The notes below the pieces were generated by a model. That model saw only the letters and a program-made list of their open reading frames with translations, was not told where the DNA came from and did no database searches. The position numbers and the translations under genes were made by a program. Below, piece after piece: positions 26,001-36,800 of a DNA stretch of 64,000 nucleotides; position 1 is the first letter of the stretch; each line of letters starts with the position of its first letter. The stretch lies in contig CM074865.1 in NCBI GenBank assembly GCA_037501455.1, positions 17,740,501 through 17,804,500 on the forward strand. The letters are read 5' to 3'. Origin of the DNA: Lantana camara (lineage: Eukaryota > Streptophyta > Magnoliopsida > Lamiales > Verbenaceae).

Positions 26001-27485
26001 GAATATTACCGTTCAACCGGATCTTCAACATAGGCTATTTGAGGCTCAAAGAATAGATCCCGAGGTTCAGAAATTAGCACAGAAAGCAGGGATTGATCCA
26101 GAGTGTCCGTTTGGGTTTGATGACATGGGACTTCTAAGGTTTAAGAACAGAATTGTTGTATCGAAAGAATTGAAATGGATTATTCTTGAAGAAGCTCACC
26201 GGTCAAGATATTCGATACATCCCGGAGGGAATAAGATGTATAAGGATTTGAAACAAGTTTATTGGTGGAACAGACTTAAGAGGGATGTAATCAACTTCAT
26301 GAAACATTGCCTGACATGTCAAGTGGTGAAAGCTGAGCATCAAAAGCCATCGGGGCTACTTCAACCGTTACCTATCCCGGAATGGAAATGGCAACAAGTG
26401 GCAATGGATTTCGTTTCGGGTCTTCCAATAGTGAAGGGTGGTCTTGATGGAATTTGGGTAATCGTGGATCGGTTGACAAAATGGCACATTTTGTTGCTAT
26501 TCGGATGTCGGATAAAGTGACCAAGCTTGCCAAGAAATATGTTGATGAGATTGTCCGACTTCATGGAATGCCGGTTAGCATTGTTTCAGATAGGGATCCA
26601 AGATTCACTTCCGGATTGTGGTAAGAGTTGCAAAGAAATTTGGGGACAAGGCTTTAATTCAGCACAACTTTCCATCCTCAAACAGACGGGCAGTCAGTAA
26701 GGTTAATTGAATATTTGGAGGATATGTTGAGAGCATGTGCATTGGATTTTCCAAGCTCTTGGAATGAGCAATTACCGCTGATCGAGTTTGCTTATAATAA
26801 TAGTTATCAAGCCTCGATAGGAATGGCGCCCTATGAAGCTCTCTACGGATGGAAGTGTAGGTCCCCATTATTTTTCGACTTAGAGGAATGGAATTAGACA
26901 AAACAGGAAGGAGTGAAACGAGGGGAGAAGAAGGAAAAGCCTTCTAAGGCCGTGCAAGCGATGATTGATAAGGTCCAATTGATCCAGCAAAGAATAAAAG
27001 CAGCTCAAGATGGACAAAAGAGTTATGCGGATCGACGAAGGAAGAATCTTGAGTTTGAAGTGGGTGATAGGGTATTCTTAAAGGCTTCCCCGAGAAAAGG
27101 GTTCGCAAGGATTGGGAAAGGAGGAAAATTGAATCCTCGGTATTTAGGACCGTATATTCTTGAGAAAATTGGAGATACGGTCTACCGTTTGGATCTACCA
27201 CCGAGTCTGACCGAAATTCACAATGTATTTCATGTTTCCCAGCTTCGGAAGTATTACCCGGATGAGTCCGAGATCCTCCCCGTTGAAGAAGTGGAACTTG
27301 AGCCTAACCTCACCTTCGTTCAAAAACCGGTTAAGATTTTGGATCGGAAATTTCAAGAACTATGAAACCTGCGAATCCCACTAGTTAAGGTGTTATGGAG
27401 AAGTGATAAAACGGAAGAAGCTACGTGGGAGATGGAGGATAAGATGAGAAATTTCCAGCCCGAGTTGTTTCAGGGCAATCAGTGA
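23012..27485 (+). pseudogene. Degenerate gag-pol polyprotein, copy 2
   Basis: The Gag N-terminus starts at 23012; a frameshift near 23165 moves to the frame of a 1084-codon open stretch ending at 26520. In order this holds the gag core, zinc knuckles, protease ([10 protein letters not shown], near 24169), RT ([10 protein letters not shown], Asp pair at 25165-25170), RNase H (YTDAS near 25595), and the start of integrase. Both zinc knuckles have lost one Cys to Tyr (23953-23955 and 23983-23985). RT has a small in-frame deletion near 25424 relative to copy 1. A one-base loss near 26481 shifts the integrase out of frame. Further stops are at 26622-26624 and 27363-27365, and the third catalytic acidic residue of the DDE core is Val at 26697-26699. 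The chromodomain-like tail ends at 27485. It is not functional as a whole. Confidence 0.85.
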
Positions 27486-27505
27486 ATCCGAGAACGGATT
27501 CTTTT

Positions 27506-27518
27506 AAGGGAGAGAGGT
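27506..27518 (+). other. Polypurine tract, copy 2
   Basis: aagggagagaggt directly precedes the LTR start at 27519. Confidence 0.75.
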
Positions 27519-28927
27519 TGTAACGCCTCGACTTTTCGGCCGTACAGGTATGACGAATGTATTTACCAAATTGCGCAAATTAATTGTTTATAAGTGTTTC
27601 GTATATTTAATTTTATAATTAATTGATAAAATGTTAAATATTTATATCTTTAATTTTATTAATATTAAATCTATATGTAATTCGTTGAATTTTGAATTTA
27701 ATTTGAAAATGGAATTAATTGTTTTATATTTTAATTGTACTTTATTATTTTATTTTTATTCCCGTTAAGTTTTTATTTTAATTTTAGTTTATTTTATAAA
27801 TATTTGAATTATTTGAATTTAATTGAATTCTTGAATTATATGCGCATGTGTGACATGTTCGAGTGTCGTTCCTATTCGAATTGAATTCGGAATTTCGTGA
27901 AAATTTAATATGTTGGAGATATATGTGTTATGAATGTGTATATATGCTCGTTACATGTTTTCGATCTCGTTTGGTGTGGTAACGAATTTATTTTGTGTTG
28001 TGGAACCAAATCGGGGGGTTAACGGGCAATTAGCGCACCCTTGGTTCCGTATGTGATATCTTGAGCTCGGGAACTCGGATTTGAGTTCTGTCAACTTCTT
28101 TGAACTCGTATCAAAGTTTGGGTTTAATGAACTCAGCCTCATATTTTTCCAAAGTCATTTGGACCTCCGAAATTCAACTGAAAAACAAAACGGCCGCGAA
28201 ACTGCCACATTTTACCATTTTAATCATAACTCTCATCATACTTAACCAAATTAACCATGGTTGGACTTTTTGGAACCCTGACTTAACCCTCTATCAGCCC
28301 TAACCAACCCCATTTCTAACCATACCTGATACAAAGAGAAAATTCAGCCAAAACCCCCTGACTTCCAGTTTCTTCTTGCCACTTTGCAAATCTTGGAGAT
28401 TTTGGAGCTCAAATCTCTTCCAACCTTCATCCAATCCACAAGGTGAGTTTAGGGTTATGTTATACATTCATTTATGATCATTTTGAACCATGCATCCCTA
28501 ATTTTAAGCATGTATTCATGGAAATTGGATGATATGAGGGAATAGTTAGGTTTAAGTTGAAATTCTTGATCTCTTGGGATACCTGATGCTTTTGTTGATT
28601 TTAAAGCTTGAAAGTGATCATCTTAACTCCCTTATTTCATTTATGGACATGTAGTTGGTGGTAGTTGAAGATTTAATAAGATGCCATTAATGAAACTTGG
28701 AAGAAATTGCTTGAAATGAACTCTTGTATCTCTATGCTCACGTATGGGGTCTTGGTAGTTGGTTTGGGTGTTGTTTTGAGACTGAATTATGGCATATTTA
28801 GAGCTGCTACTTACCTGATTATGTTGGGAGAAGTTTGGACATGTTTGCTGCCCTGTTTCGTGTTGGATTGTTGCTCTGTTTTGTGCTGAACTGCTGTTGT
28901 CACTGCTGTTGGTTGCGTCTGGACCAT

Positions 28928-29058
28928 CTCCCCGGGCGAGGAGATTTGTGCGTGAGGATTACCAGGCCAGGGACCTTACCTTGTGAGCTTCTGTAACAGT
29001 TTTTCCCTTTTTACCCGGCCGGGGAGTGTTGCTGCGTATTAATTACCCGGGCGGGGAG
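28928..29058. repeat. GC-rich palindrome cluster in LTR copy 3
   Basis: Equivalent of 12035-12165. Two palindromes remain perfect or nearly so (around 29014 and 29044) and two are decayed (ctccccgggcgaggag, accaggccagggac). Confidence 0.55.
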
Positions 29059-30492
29059 TTTGTGCAGTGAGGTTTGCTGTTGTTGTTAAGATTGGTTTCC
29101 TTCCTTTCTTTGGTTGCATATGTGTGTGTGTAATTGATGTTGAGAGAGTGCATGTAATTAGTGCATGAAAGGTGTTATTCTTTTGCTGCTTATGTAGATA
29201 TATTATATATATGCATGCATGGGTTTTATTTTGTGAGTGTACGTGTATATATATATATACATAGACATATGTGTGTGTAGTTGCATGCATGTGTAGTGTT
29301 AAATATATATATATATATATACTACGTAATATACATGCATGTGTATACGTATACATATATATATTTGCATGCATTTTATTGAATATAAATTGTTTAGTTG
29401 TTATGCATGCATGATTGTAAATATATATATGATATTATATTATTTAAATGCTAGGTTAATGATATATTTTAAGTATTGTTTAATTTATTTGAATTATAGA
29501 ATTAAATTGTTACCTATTTCATGTTCTTATCTAATTTCCGATCTTGAGTTGAATGTATTTATTTGTCTATTCTCTAATTGTAAACATAATATAGTACGTG
29601 TTATGATCGTTATATGAAATTCATGGATTAATTTGATATGAAATGTGAAATTCATGACTCGAATGAATATGAACGCTTCTAATATCGAATGAATGACTTG
29701 TCTATATGATTTAAATGTGTTAATAGTGCACACGAAATGTTCATGACACAATATCATCTTTTATGCATTCATATCATGTTCATTACATTGCCGAGCATCT
29801 TATATGGTCATTTGAGTTACACTTCGCTTTCTTTGCACAGATCCGGGTCTAGTTGGAGACGAGGACAAGCAGTGAGGCTCTTCTTTCTATTTCTTTTGTC
29901 TTTCAAGGTGGGTTTCTCTACTACTTAGTTAAACGACCTAATATATCCCAATGTGAAAAGTTTTGAGCCAAATTAATGTATATATATACCGAGTCTTTCA
30001 AAGAGTCTATGATTTTAACGTTAAGCCATTTTCTTTATTGAACACCCTACCTAAATGTTTTGGCGAATATTGATTGATTGCATTGATTGGGGCCTGAGAC
30101 TTAGTGTACGTGGCTAACCGGGGAAGCACGGGCTGACGGTGAACCCGTACACTAGTTTCACCAAACCACAGAGTCCGGAACTCGCTAGGAGATTAGTAAG
30201 GAAAGGAAGCTTAGTGCCTTTGGGGAACTCATGAAACCCCTCTGCCCAATGATTAAGGTGGCCGGGCCTTGCAAACCCGTCCACCGCCCGGAGGAAAAAG
30301 GGAATTATATGAATGTTATGAATGATCGAAAGGTTATGATTGATCGATTGATTGAGCACGAAAGAATGTATGAATGAACACCTACTTAAAACTTTAATGA
30401 TTACACGAGGTGGAGGTTGGAGACTTAGCCTTCTCGCCGGGCTCACGTATAACCTATTGATTGAATATGAAAATGGGAGTTATAATCCCGAT

Positions 30493-31435
30493 TAGGGATA
30501 TAAATGAGCTCGCAAGCCGGCTCGGAAAAAGCTCGCGCTCAAGTTCGTCCCCTTCAAGCCGAGCCGAGCCGAGGCTCGTTGCTTCCACGAATCAAACCCG
30601 AGCCAGTCTTTCTTTGTTCGTCAGCTCGCGAGCCGGCTCGTGAGATATTAAAAATAATTTAAAATATTATTTCTTTATATATATTATATATATATATATA
30701 TAGAATGTTGGAAAACCCTAGCCGCAATGCTGCACACTCCCGCCGCTGCCCAATTCTCTCTTCCACATTAATCACGCCACTCATTCTCTCTCCCACAACA
30801 ACAAACCACCCAATTCTCTCTCCCACAAAACATGAAAAGCCACCGGATGATGGTGCCACCACCACCACCACACCACCGGACACCACTACGCTCCACCCAC
30901 CAGACCATTGCCTTCGCCACACTAATGCTCCACCGCACCGCCATCGCCCCGTTCTTACCACTGTTGTTCTTATAGTCAACAATAAATTCAGACAAGCTTT
31001 GGTGTTTTGTTTATTTTGTGTATCATGATTATTTATTACATTGAAGAAAAATGTGTTGTAATCTGATGGTAAGATAATATGTCTGAGAAGGAATTTTTTT
31101 TCTTTTACTTTCGAATAATGTAATTTATCTAAAAATATACGAAATCTTTTGATGCCTATTCCCTAGATTTGTTGCAAAACCTTCTTAGTTTTAGATTTTG
31201 AAACACGCAAGAGAGAGATCTGATGGAGTTCCAGGTTTGTGCAAAAAAATGAGAGAGAAGGCTGCTGCAAACTAGGCTCGCGAGCCAGCTCAGGCTTGGT
31301 GCGAGCCAAGCCCGAGCTAGGAACTTCATGGCTCGCAGGCTCGCAAGCCAAGCCCGAACCAATTCTTTTAACCCCGAGCCCGAGCCCGAACCAGCAAAAA
31401 ATGTCAAGGCTCGGCTCGGCTCGTTTACATGCCTA
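30493..31435. mobile_element. hAT-like MITE (943 bp)
   Basis: The ends are tagggatataaatgagc and, on the other strand, taggcatgtaaacgagc, imperfect terminal inverted repeats. An 8-bp target duplication atcccgat lies at 30485-30492 and 31436-31443, diagnostic of hAT elements, and the two other LTR copies lack the insertion. Dense subterminal GAGCC/GGCTC repeats resemble transposase-binding repeats. There is no transposase frame. The middle (30705-31000) has a 5'-UTR-like part beginning gaaaaccctagccgc and a Pro/Thr-rich open frame that I regard as fortuitous. Confidence 0.85.
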
Positions 31436-32018
31436 ATCCCGATGGATGACTTCTTGTTTTAACCACTTGGGGAGACCGTTCTAAAACCTCTTTTGGGATT
31501 ATAACATGCATGAATGTGTTTAAGTTTGGCATTATTTATATATTATGCCCTGTTTTACACCCACCAGTCTCCTATAGAATGAACTCGGATTGTTTTCAGT
31601 TGTTTTGCGCAGGTGTAAGTGGAGCTAGGCGGGAATTCGGGTCGGTGTGTCTCGTATTTGTATCTAGCTCTATATTTTGGGTCTTACACGCAATCATACT
31701 CTTATTTATGACTCTTGTGTATTAACTATGATTTGAGCATACATGTTTGAGCCGTGATGGCATGTCAGTATTGTAAATATTCTATTTTTGGAGCTTGAAT
31801 GCTCAATGTATATAAATCTTGATCGTGTGTTGCTTCCGCTATTGCATACTCTATTTCGTTTAGTTTTGGTATTATTTGGTTTAAGGGTTAGCCCGCCTAG
31901 CTTAGTGTGTGTGTAGTGTCCCCGTTCGCCGTGATTTAGCTCGTGTATGAATTATCCATTTCATATGCCGGTCGGGTCTCGGTACGGGGGATGTGGTACC
32001 TTACGCTAGGGTGCTACA

Positions 32019-32046
32019 CTTCACTAATCTGATAATCTTATTATAG
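32019..32046 (+). other. Remnant of receptor-kinase intron with splice acceptor
   Basis: Twenty-eight bases between the retrotransposon array and the kinase exon end in ttattatag, a plant 3' splice site. The array therefore inserted inside the intron. The upstream exon should lie left of the window if still present. Confidence 0.7.
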
Positions 32047-32314
32047 GTTCAAAGTCATCAAAGTCAAAACCACTTCATTGGACATCATGCTTAAAAATAG
32101 CTGAGGATGCAGCACAAGGCCTGTGTTACATCCATGATGTATTGGATTTTTGCATGGATTTGTAGGGCAATTTGAGTTAAATTTATGTCGTTTCAAGAGC
32201 TTATAATGTGATTTATGCTCCCTTTTAGGTACATTTTTCCTTGGAGTCGAAGAAACGAAAGTAGAAGCAAAGCCATGCAAAGATGGGCGAAAAACGAGAA
32301 ATTCTAGGGGATAC

Positions 32315-32592
32315 GCCCGTGCCCCCTTGGTGTAAACTGAGACACCCCCGTGTCTCAGTACAGGAGATGATCAACGGATTTCAGAAGGTGACACGCCCGT
32401 GTCACCAATGTAAAGCAAACCGAGACACCCCCGTGTCTCGGTACAGAGAGGTCCGGATAGTCTTGCACCCCCGTGTCATTCTGAAGAACAACCTTTGACA
32501 CCCCCGTGTCAAGAAGAAAGTTCGAATACGATTTTTATAGTTGACACGGGCGTGTCATATTTTTGTGCATGGGCACTGCACGCCCGTGTCAC
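32315..32592. repeat. GACACCCCCGTGTC / GACACGGGCGTGTC palindrome cluster
   Basis: About eight near-palindromic 14-mers are spread over 280 bp, several extended by CTC(G/A)GTACAG. The same cluster is in the 3' LTR at 43537-43822 and a related one is inside the element at 39652-39935. They lie just upstream of the putative TATA box, compatible with promoter elements. Confidence 0.7.
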
Positions 32593-32615
32593 GTTACGGA
32601 GCTGGGTTAGGAATT

Positions 32616-32624
32616 CTATTTAAG
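32616..32624 (+). promoter_or_regulatory. Possible LTR TATA box
   Basis: ctatttaag follows the palindrome cluster in the LTR and recurs in the 3' LTR near 43846. The position is reasonable for a U3 promoter, but there is no direct evidence of the transcription start. Confidence 0.35.
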
Positions 32625-33669
32625 CACGATTTTGAGGCAGATTTTGGGAGCTTTTTTGGACGGATACCTTCCCAGAAGTTCAAGAGGACGTTTAGGCGGA
32701 AGAAACACGAAGACCTAGAGTTGAAGATTCAATCCAATCACAAGACTTTATCAATTTGGTTTTATTTATTGCTTTTCTATTCAAACTAATTCCTCAATTC
32801 TTAGTTTTTGTTAGTTGAGATTTAGTATAGTTAGCTTAATTGTTCTAGATTCGTTTTGATAATTAGGTTAGAAATTTCCAGAATTCCTAATTTCGTTTTG
32901 ATGTTTATGTTAGACATGAATGTTTTGAATGCAATTCCTTTGATTTTAATGAGTTTTGAGTCTATTATGAGGAACTAATCCCTTAGGGTTAGGGGGTAAG
33001 GATTATGCATCTAAGGTGTTTGAATTAATGCTTGAGTTAAATTGTATGGTTCTTTGTTAGGAAAATGGCTTTGAATGGAATGTGAGTGGACTGGCCATCC
33101 ATTAGCATATCGTAAATTATCCGATAATCGAGAGATTGAGGATAATTGAGATTGTTTTCCAAAACTTAGACTTTTTCGCTTAAAGAAATTTAACCATAAG
33201 TTCTACAACGCGTATTTAGAATTCCATGCCAAGCCGCTAGGTTTTAAATACACTAATCTTGTTTTAATCGATTAATCTGGTTACTAAGTGATTGTGAGAA
33301 CAACACTTGGCTCGATTAATTAGACATCTAGGCTTTGAAAGAAGCTAGGTATACATTTGTGATTAGGTTGAAGAATCATACATACGTAAGTGAGCATTGA
33401 TTTAAGCACTGAAGGGCATATGATTTACTCCCCGACCTGTTTTCTCTAAGTGATTTATTCCCGATTTTATTCGTTAGTTCGTGTGGTTAATTAGTTATTA
33501 CTTCGTTTAATTTTGTCATAGTAGTATAGAACAACACTCTCGATCTTTGTCGGTCTCTAGATTAGAATTAGTCATAAAGGTGGTTGTTGATTTCCCTTCC
33601 CTGTGGATACGATACTTACAACCGAATTTAGAACTTACACTTAGGTTCAAGATTTGTCTATCAAGTTTT

Positions 33670-33687
33670 TGGCGCCGTTGCCGGGGA
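33670..33687 (+). other. Primer binding site (tRNA-Asp type)
   Basis: TGGCGCCGTTGCCGGGGA starts 6 bases after the LTR end and complements the 3' end of plant tRNA-Asp, as known for Athila elements. Copy 3 of the other family uses tRNA-iMet instead. Confidence 0.85.
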
Positions 33688-33815
33688 AGGCGTTTAAATC
33701 AATATTACTTTATTGACTTTTTCTGGTGCTTTAGACCACCCCTTTCTGCTTGATTTCTTTTTGAAGTGCGTTGAATTTGACCACGGGTTTTTTCCCAATT
33801 GCAGGTACCTAGTGC

Positions 33816-36800
33816 ATGCTACGATCGCGAGGCTTGGAACCTTGGCCTTACGACCCTGAAATTGAGAGGACTTGTCGGGCGAATCGAACGAGGCGGAGAA
33901 AGGAAAAGAAGCAGGAAGTGGACCTAATTCCAATGGCTCAACACAATAACGATCCACCAACCACACTTCAAGATTATGCCATTCCTAACATCGGTCTAAT
34001 CCAGAACAACCTGGTTCGCCCCGCCGTGGAGGCGAACAACTTTGAGATCAAAACTGGGTTCATCAACCTCTTACAACAGAATCCGTTTGGGGGCTTCGCA
34101 CATGAAGACCCCGCATCACATTTGTCCTACTTTTTGGACGTTTGCTCAACTTTTAAGATCCATAATGCTTTAGACGACGCAATCAGAGTTAGGCTTTTTC
34201 CCTTCTCCTTAAGGGATAAAGCCCGGGCATGGATTTCGACTTTGTCAAACGAGACACTTCAGACATGGGCGGACCTATCTAAGGCCTTTTTAGCCAAGTT
34301 CTACTCTCCTAGCAAGACCATGAGGTATAGGGACGAAATAACGAGCTTCAAGCTCTATGATGGAGAAACGTTGTACGAAGGATGGGAGAGATATAAGGAT
34401 TTGCAAAGGAAATGCCTACATCACCGTGTTCCAAGATGGCAACTAGTACAAATCTTTTACAACGGAATGTCAGAAAACATGAAGATCATGGTTGATGCAG
34501 CAGCAGGAGGAGCATTTATGGCACTGTCCGAAGAAGTAAGAATGCAACTTCTGGATAAGATGGCAGCAAATAGTAGTTGGACTAAAGAGAGGAGCAATCC
34601 TCCTCCACCTAGACCTGAAGTGGGCATACTTACCACTGACACTGTGACAACTTTTAATGCCAAGTTCGAAGCACTGAACCAGAAGCTAGACCGACTTGCA
34701 ATTTCTGCCGCACGTAACACAGTAGCACAGTCGAACGCCATACAGGTAGTATGTGAAATTTGTGGTGGTCCCCATTCGTTTGATGTTTGTCCTTCTACCA
34801 ATGTAGGTACACAGGTTGTTGTCAGTCCGGAGCAAGTGAATTACGTGCAAAATCAAAACCCGGCGAATGACCCATACTCGAACACCTACAATCCAGGTTG
34901 GAAGAATCATCCGCACTTCTCGTGGTCAAACAATCAGAATGTGCAAAACCCAAACCCAAATCCGAGACCACACTTCCAACCGAGATAACAGGGACCACAT
35001 CCACCACATCAAAATCAGCAGAGATTCGCGCCACCTCCACAACCACCACAAGAACAGAAACCGGGGTGGGAGGCGGCCCTCGAAAAGTTCATCAATGTCT
35101 TGAATGATAGATATCAGAAACTCGAGTCTCAGGTGGAACAGGTGCTAGTTCAGAACAAAAATTTGGAAGTACAGATGGGCCAGCTTACAAATACAATAAA
35201 TGTTAGAGCCCAAGGCATGCTTCCAAGCAAACCTGAGGAGAATCCGAAAGAGCATTGCAAGGCCATTACATTACGAAGTGGCACAACCTACAAAGGGCCT
35301 GCAATACCGGTAGAGACTGAGATAAGGAGAGAAAAGGAAGCCGAGATGGAGTCAGAGAAAGTAGTCGAGCCCGCGAAAGAGGAGAAGGAAGCACAGACAA
35401 TTGAGCTCCCTTCTAAGTCAAAGACACCAGTGGCACCCAAGCCGTATGTGCCACCACTTCTATTCCCGCAGAGATTTCAAAAGCAAAGGTTGGAGAAACA
35501 GTTCAAGAAGTTCTTGAGTATCTTCAAGGAACTACATATCAACATCCCCTTTGCCGAGGCCCTAGCCCAGATGCCCACGTACGTCAAGTTCTTAAAAGAG
35601 ATCCTCTCCAACAAGAGGAAATTGGAGGACTATGCCACGATAGCACTTACTGAGGAGTGCAGTGCCATTCTACAGCATAAGCTTCCTCCGAAGCTTAAGG
35701 ATCCAGGGAGTTTTTCAATTCCGTGCACAATTGGCAATTTGTCCTTTAATAAAGCTTTATGTGATCTTGGTGTTAGTGTGAGTTTAATGCCATTATCTAT
35801 TTGCAAAAAACTTGGATTGAATTCATTGAAGCCGACTACAGTTTCCCTGCAGCTAGCCGATCGATCAGTCAAGTACCCCACGGGAGTCCTAGAAAATGTT
35901 TTGGTCAGAGTTGGGAAGTTCTACCTACCGGTAGACTTCATAGTGTTGGAGATGGAGGAAGATCAAGACATGCCGCTTATTTTAGGGAGGCCTTTCCTAG
36001 CTACAGCAGGAGCCTTAATTGATGTGAAAAGTGGCATTCTAACTCTTCGAGTGGGAGACGAACAGGTGGAGTTCAACCTGTTCAAGGCAATGAAAGGACC
36101 CGTCCTCGAAGAACAATGCAACATGGTGGAAATCAAAGAACAGACACTGATGTCTATAAGCAACGAAGACCCTCTCGAACTCTGTCTGAGAGGACTCAAC
36201 GACCACATTGATGGGGAAGACATACTAGAAGAATTGGCCGCCTACGCAAAAGCACTTGAGGTCACCCCATATGTGCCATTCCGAAAGAGGTTTGTATACG
36301 AAGAGTTGGGTACAGGTAAGCCCACTCTTCGTCCTTCTATTGAGAAAGCTCCTAACTTAGAACTGAAACCCCTCCCCGATCATTTGAGATATGCTTATTT
36401 GGGTGAATCTGAAACATTACCTGTTATAGTTGCCTCTGATTTAACCGATTCACATCTTGATGCTTTGTTGAGGGTTTTGAGAGAACACAAACGAGCGATA
36501 GGTTGGACTATTTCTGACATTAAGGGGATTAGCCCATCTATTTGCATGCATAGGATTCTTATGGAAGACGACCATAAACCCTCCGTAGAACATCAACGTA
36601 GATTGAACCCAAACATGAAGGAGGTAGTTAGGGCAGAGGTACTAAAATTGTTAGATGCCGGGATAATCTACCCTATCTCGGATAGTAAGTGGGTTAGCCC
36701 TGTGCAGGTAGTGCCCAAGAAAGGGGGGATGACTGTAATTAAAAATGAGAAGAATGAGTTAATAACAACTAGGACAGTCACGGGGTGGAGAGTTTGCATA

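Larger units (their letters stand above)
1..32018 (+). mobile_element. Tandem Ty3/Gypsy (chromovirus, Tekay/Del-like) array: LTR-int-LTR-int-LTR
   Basis: Three copies of one long LTR alternate with two gag-pol internal regions, all on the + strand. LTR termini are TGTAACGCC at the 5' end and GTGCTACA at the 3' end. Each internal region starts with a tRNA-iMet-type primer site and ends in a purine tract directly before the next LTR. With insertions subtracted, the internal regions are about 4.74 kb and 4.72 kb and the two complete LTRs about 3.47 and 3.55 kb, so the same element occurs twice sharing the middle LTR. The right border falls in a receptor-kinase intron; the left border is outside the window. 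The Tekay/Del assignment rests on long LTRs, two gag zinc knuckles and a C-terminal chromodomain-like end, and is inference. Confidence 0.85.
27519..32018 (+). repeat. LTR copy 3 (split by a MITE)
   Basis: The complete 3' LTR, about 3549 bp once the MITE and its duplication are subtracted. It matches LTR copy 2, with the GC palindrome cluster at 28928-29058, donor-like AAG|GTGAGT at 28442/28443 and acceptor-like gcgcag ending at 31612. The sequence beyond 32018 is receptor-kinase intron. Confidence 0.85.
32135..33663 (+). repeat. 5' LTR of Athila-like element
   Basis: 1529 bp, nearly identical to 43363-44902. It carries eight GACAC...GTGTC palindromes at its 5' side, then a TATA-like ctatttaag at 32616-32624. 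The remainder is AT-rich. Confidence 0.9.

Noticed and set aside
23400..26031. Several antisense frames of 60-153 codons in gag-pol
   Set aside because: They are shadows of the sense polyprotein and have no independent evidence of coding.
30705..31028. 107-codon Pro/Thr-rich frame inside the MITE
   Set aside because: Simple composition (CCA/ACC repeats), an equally open opposite strand, and no known domain.
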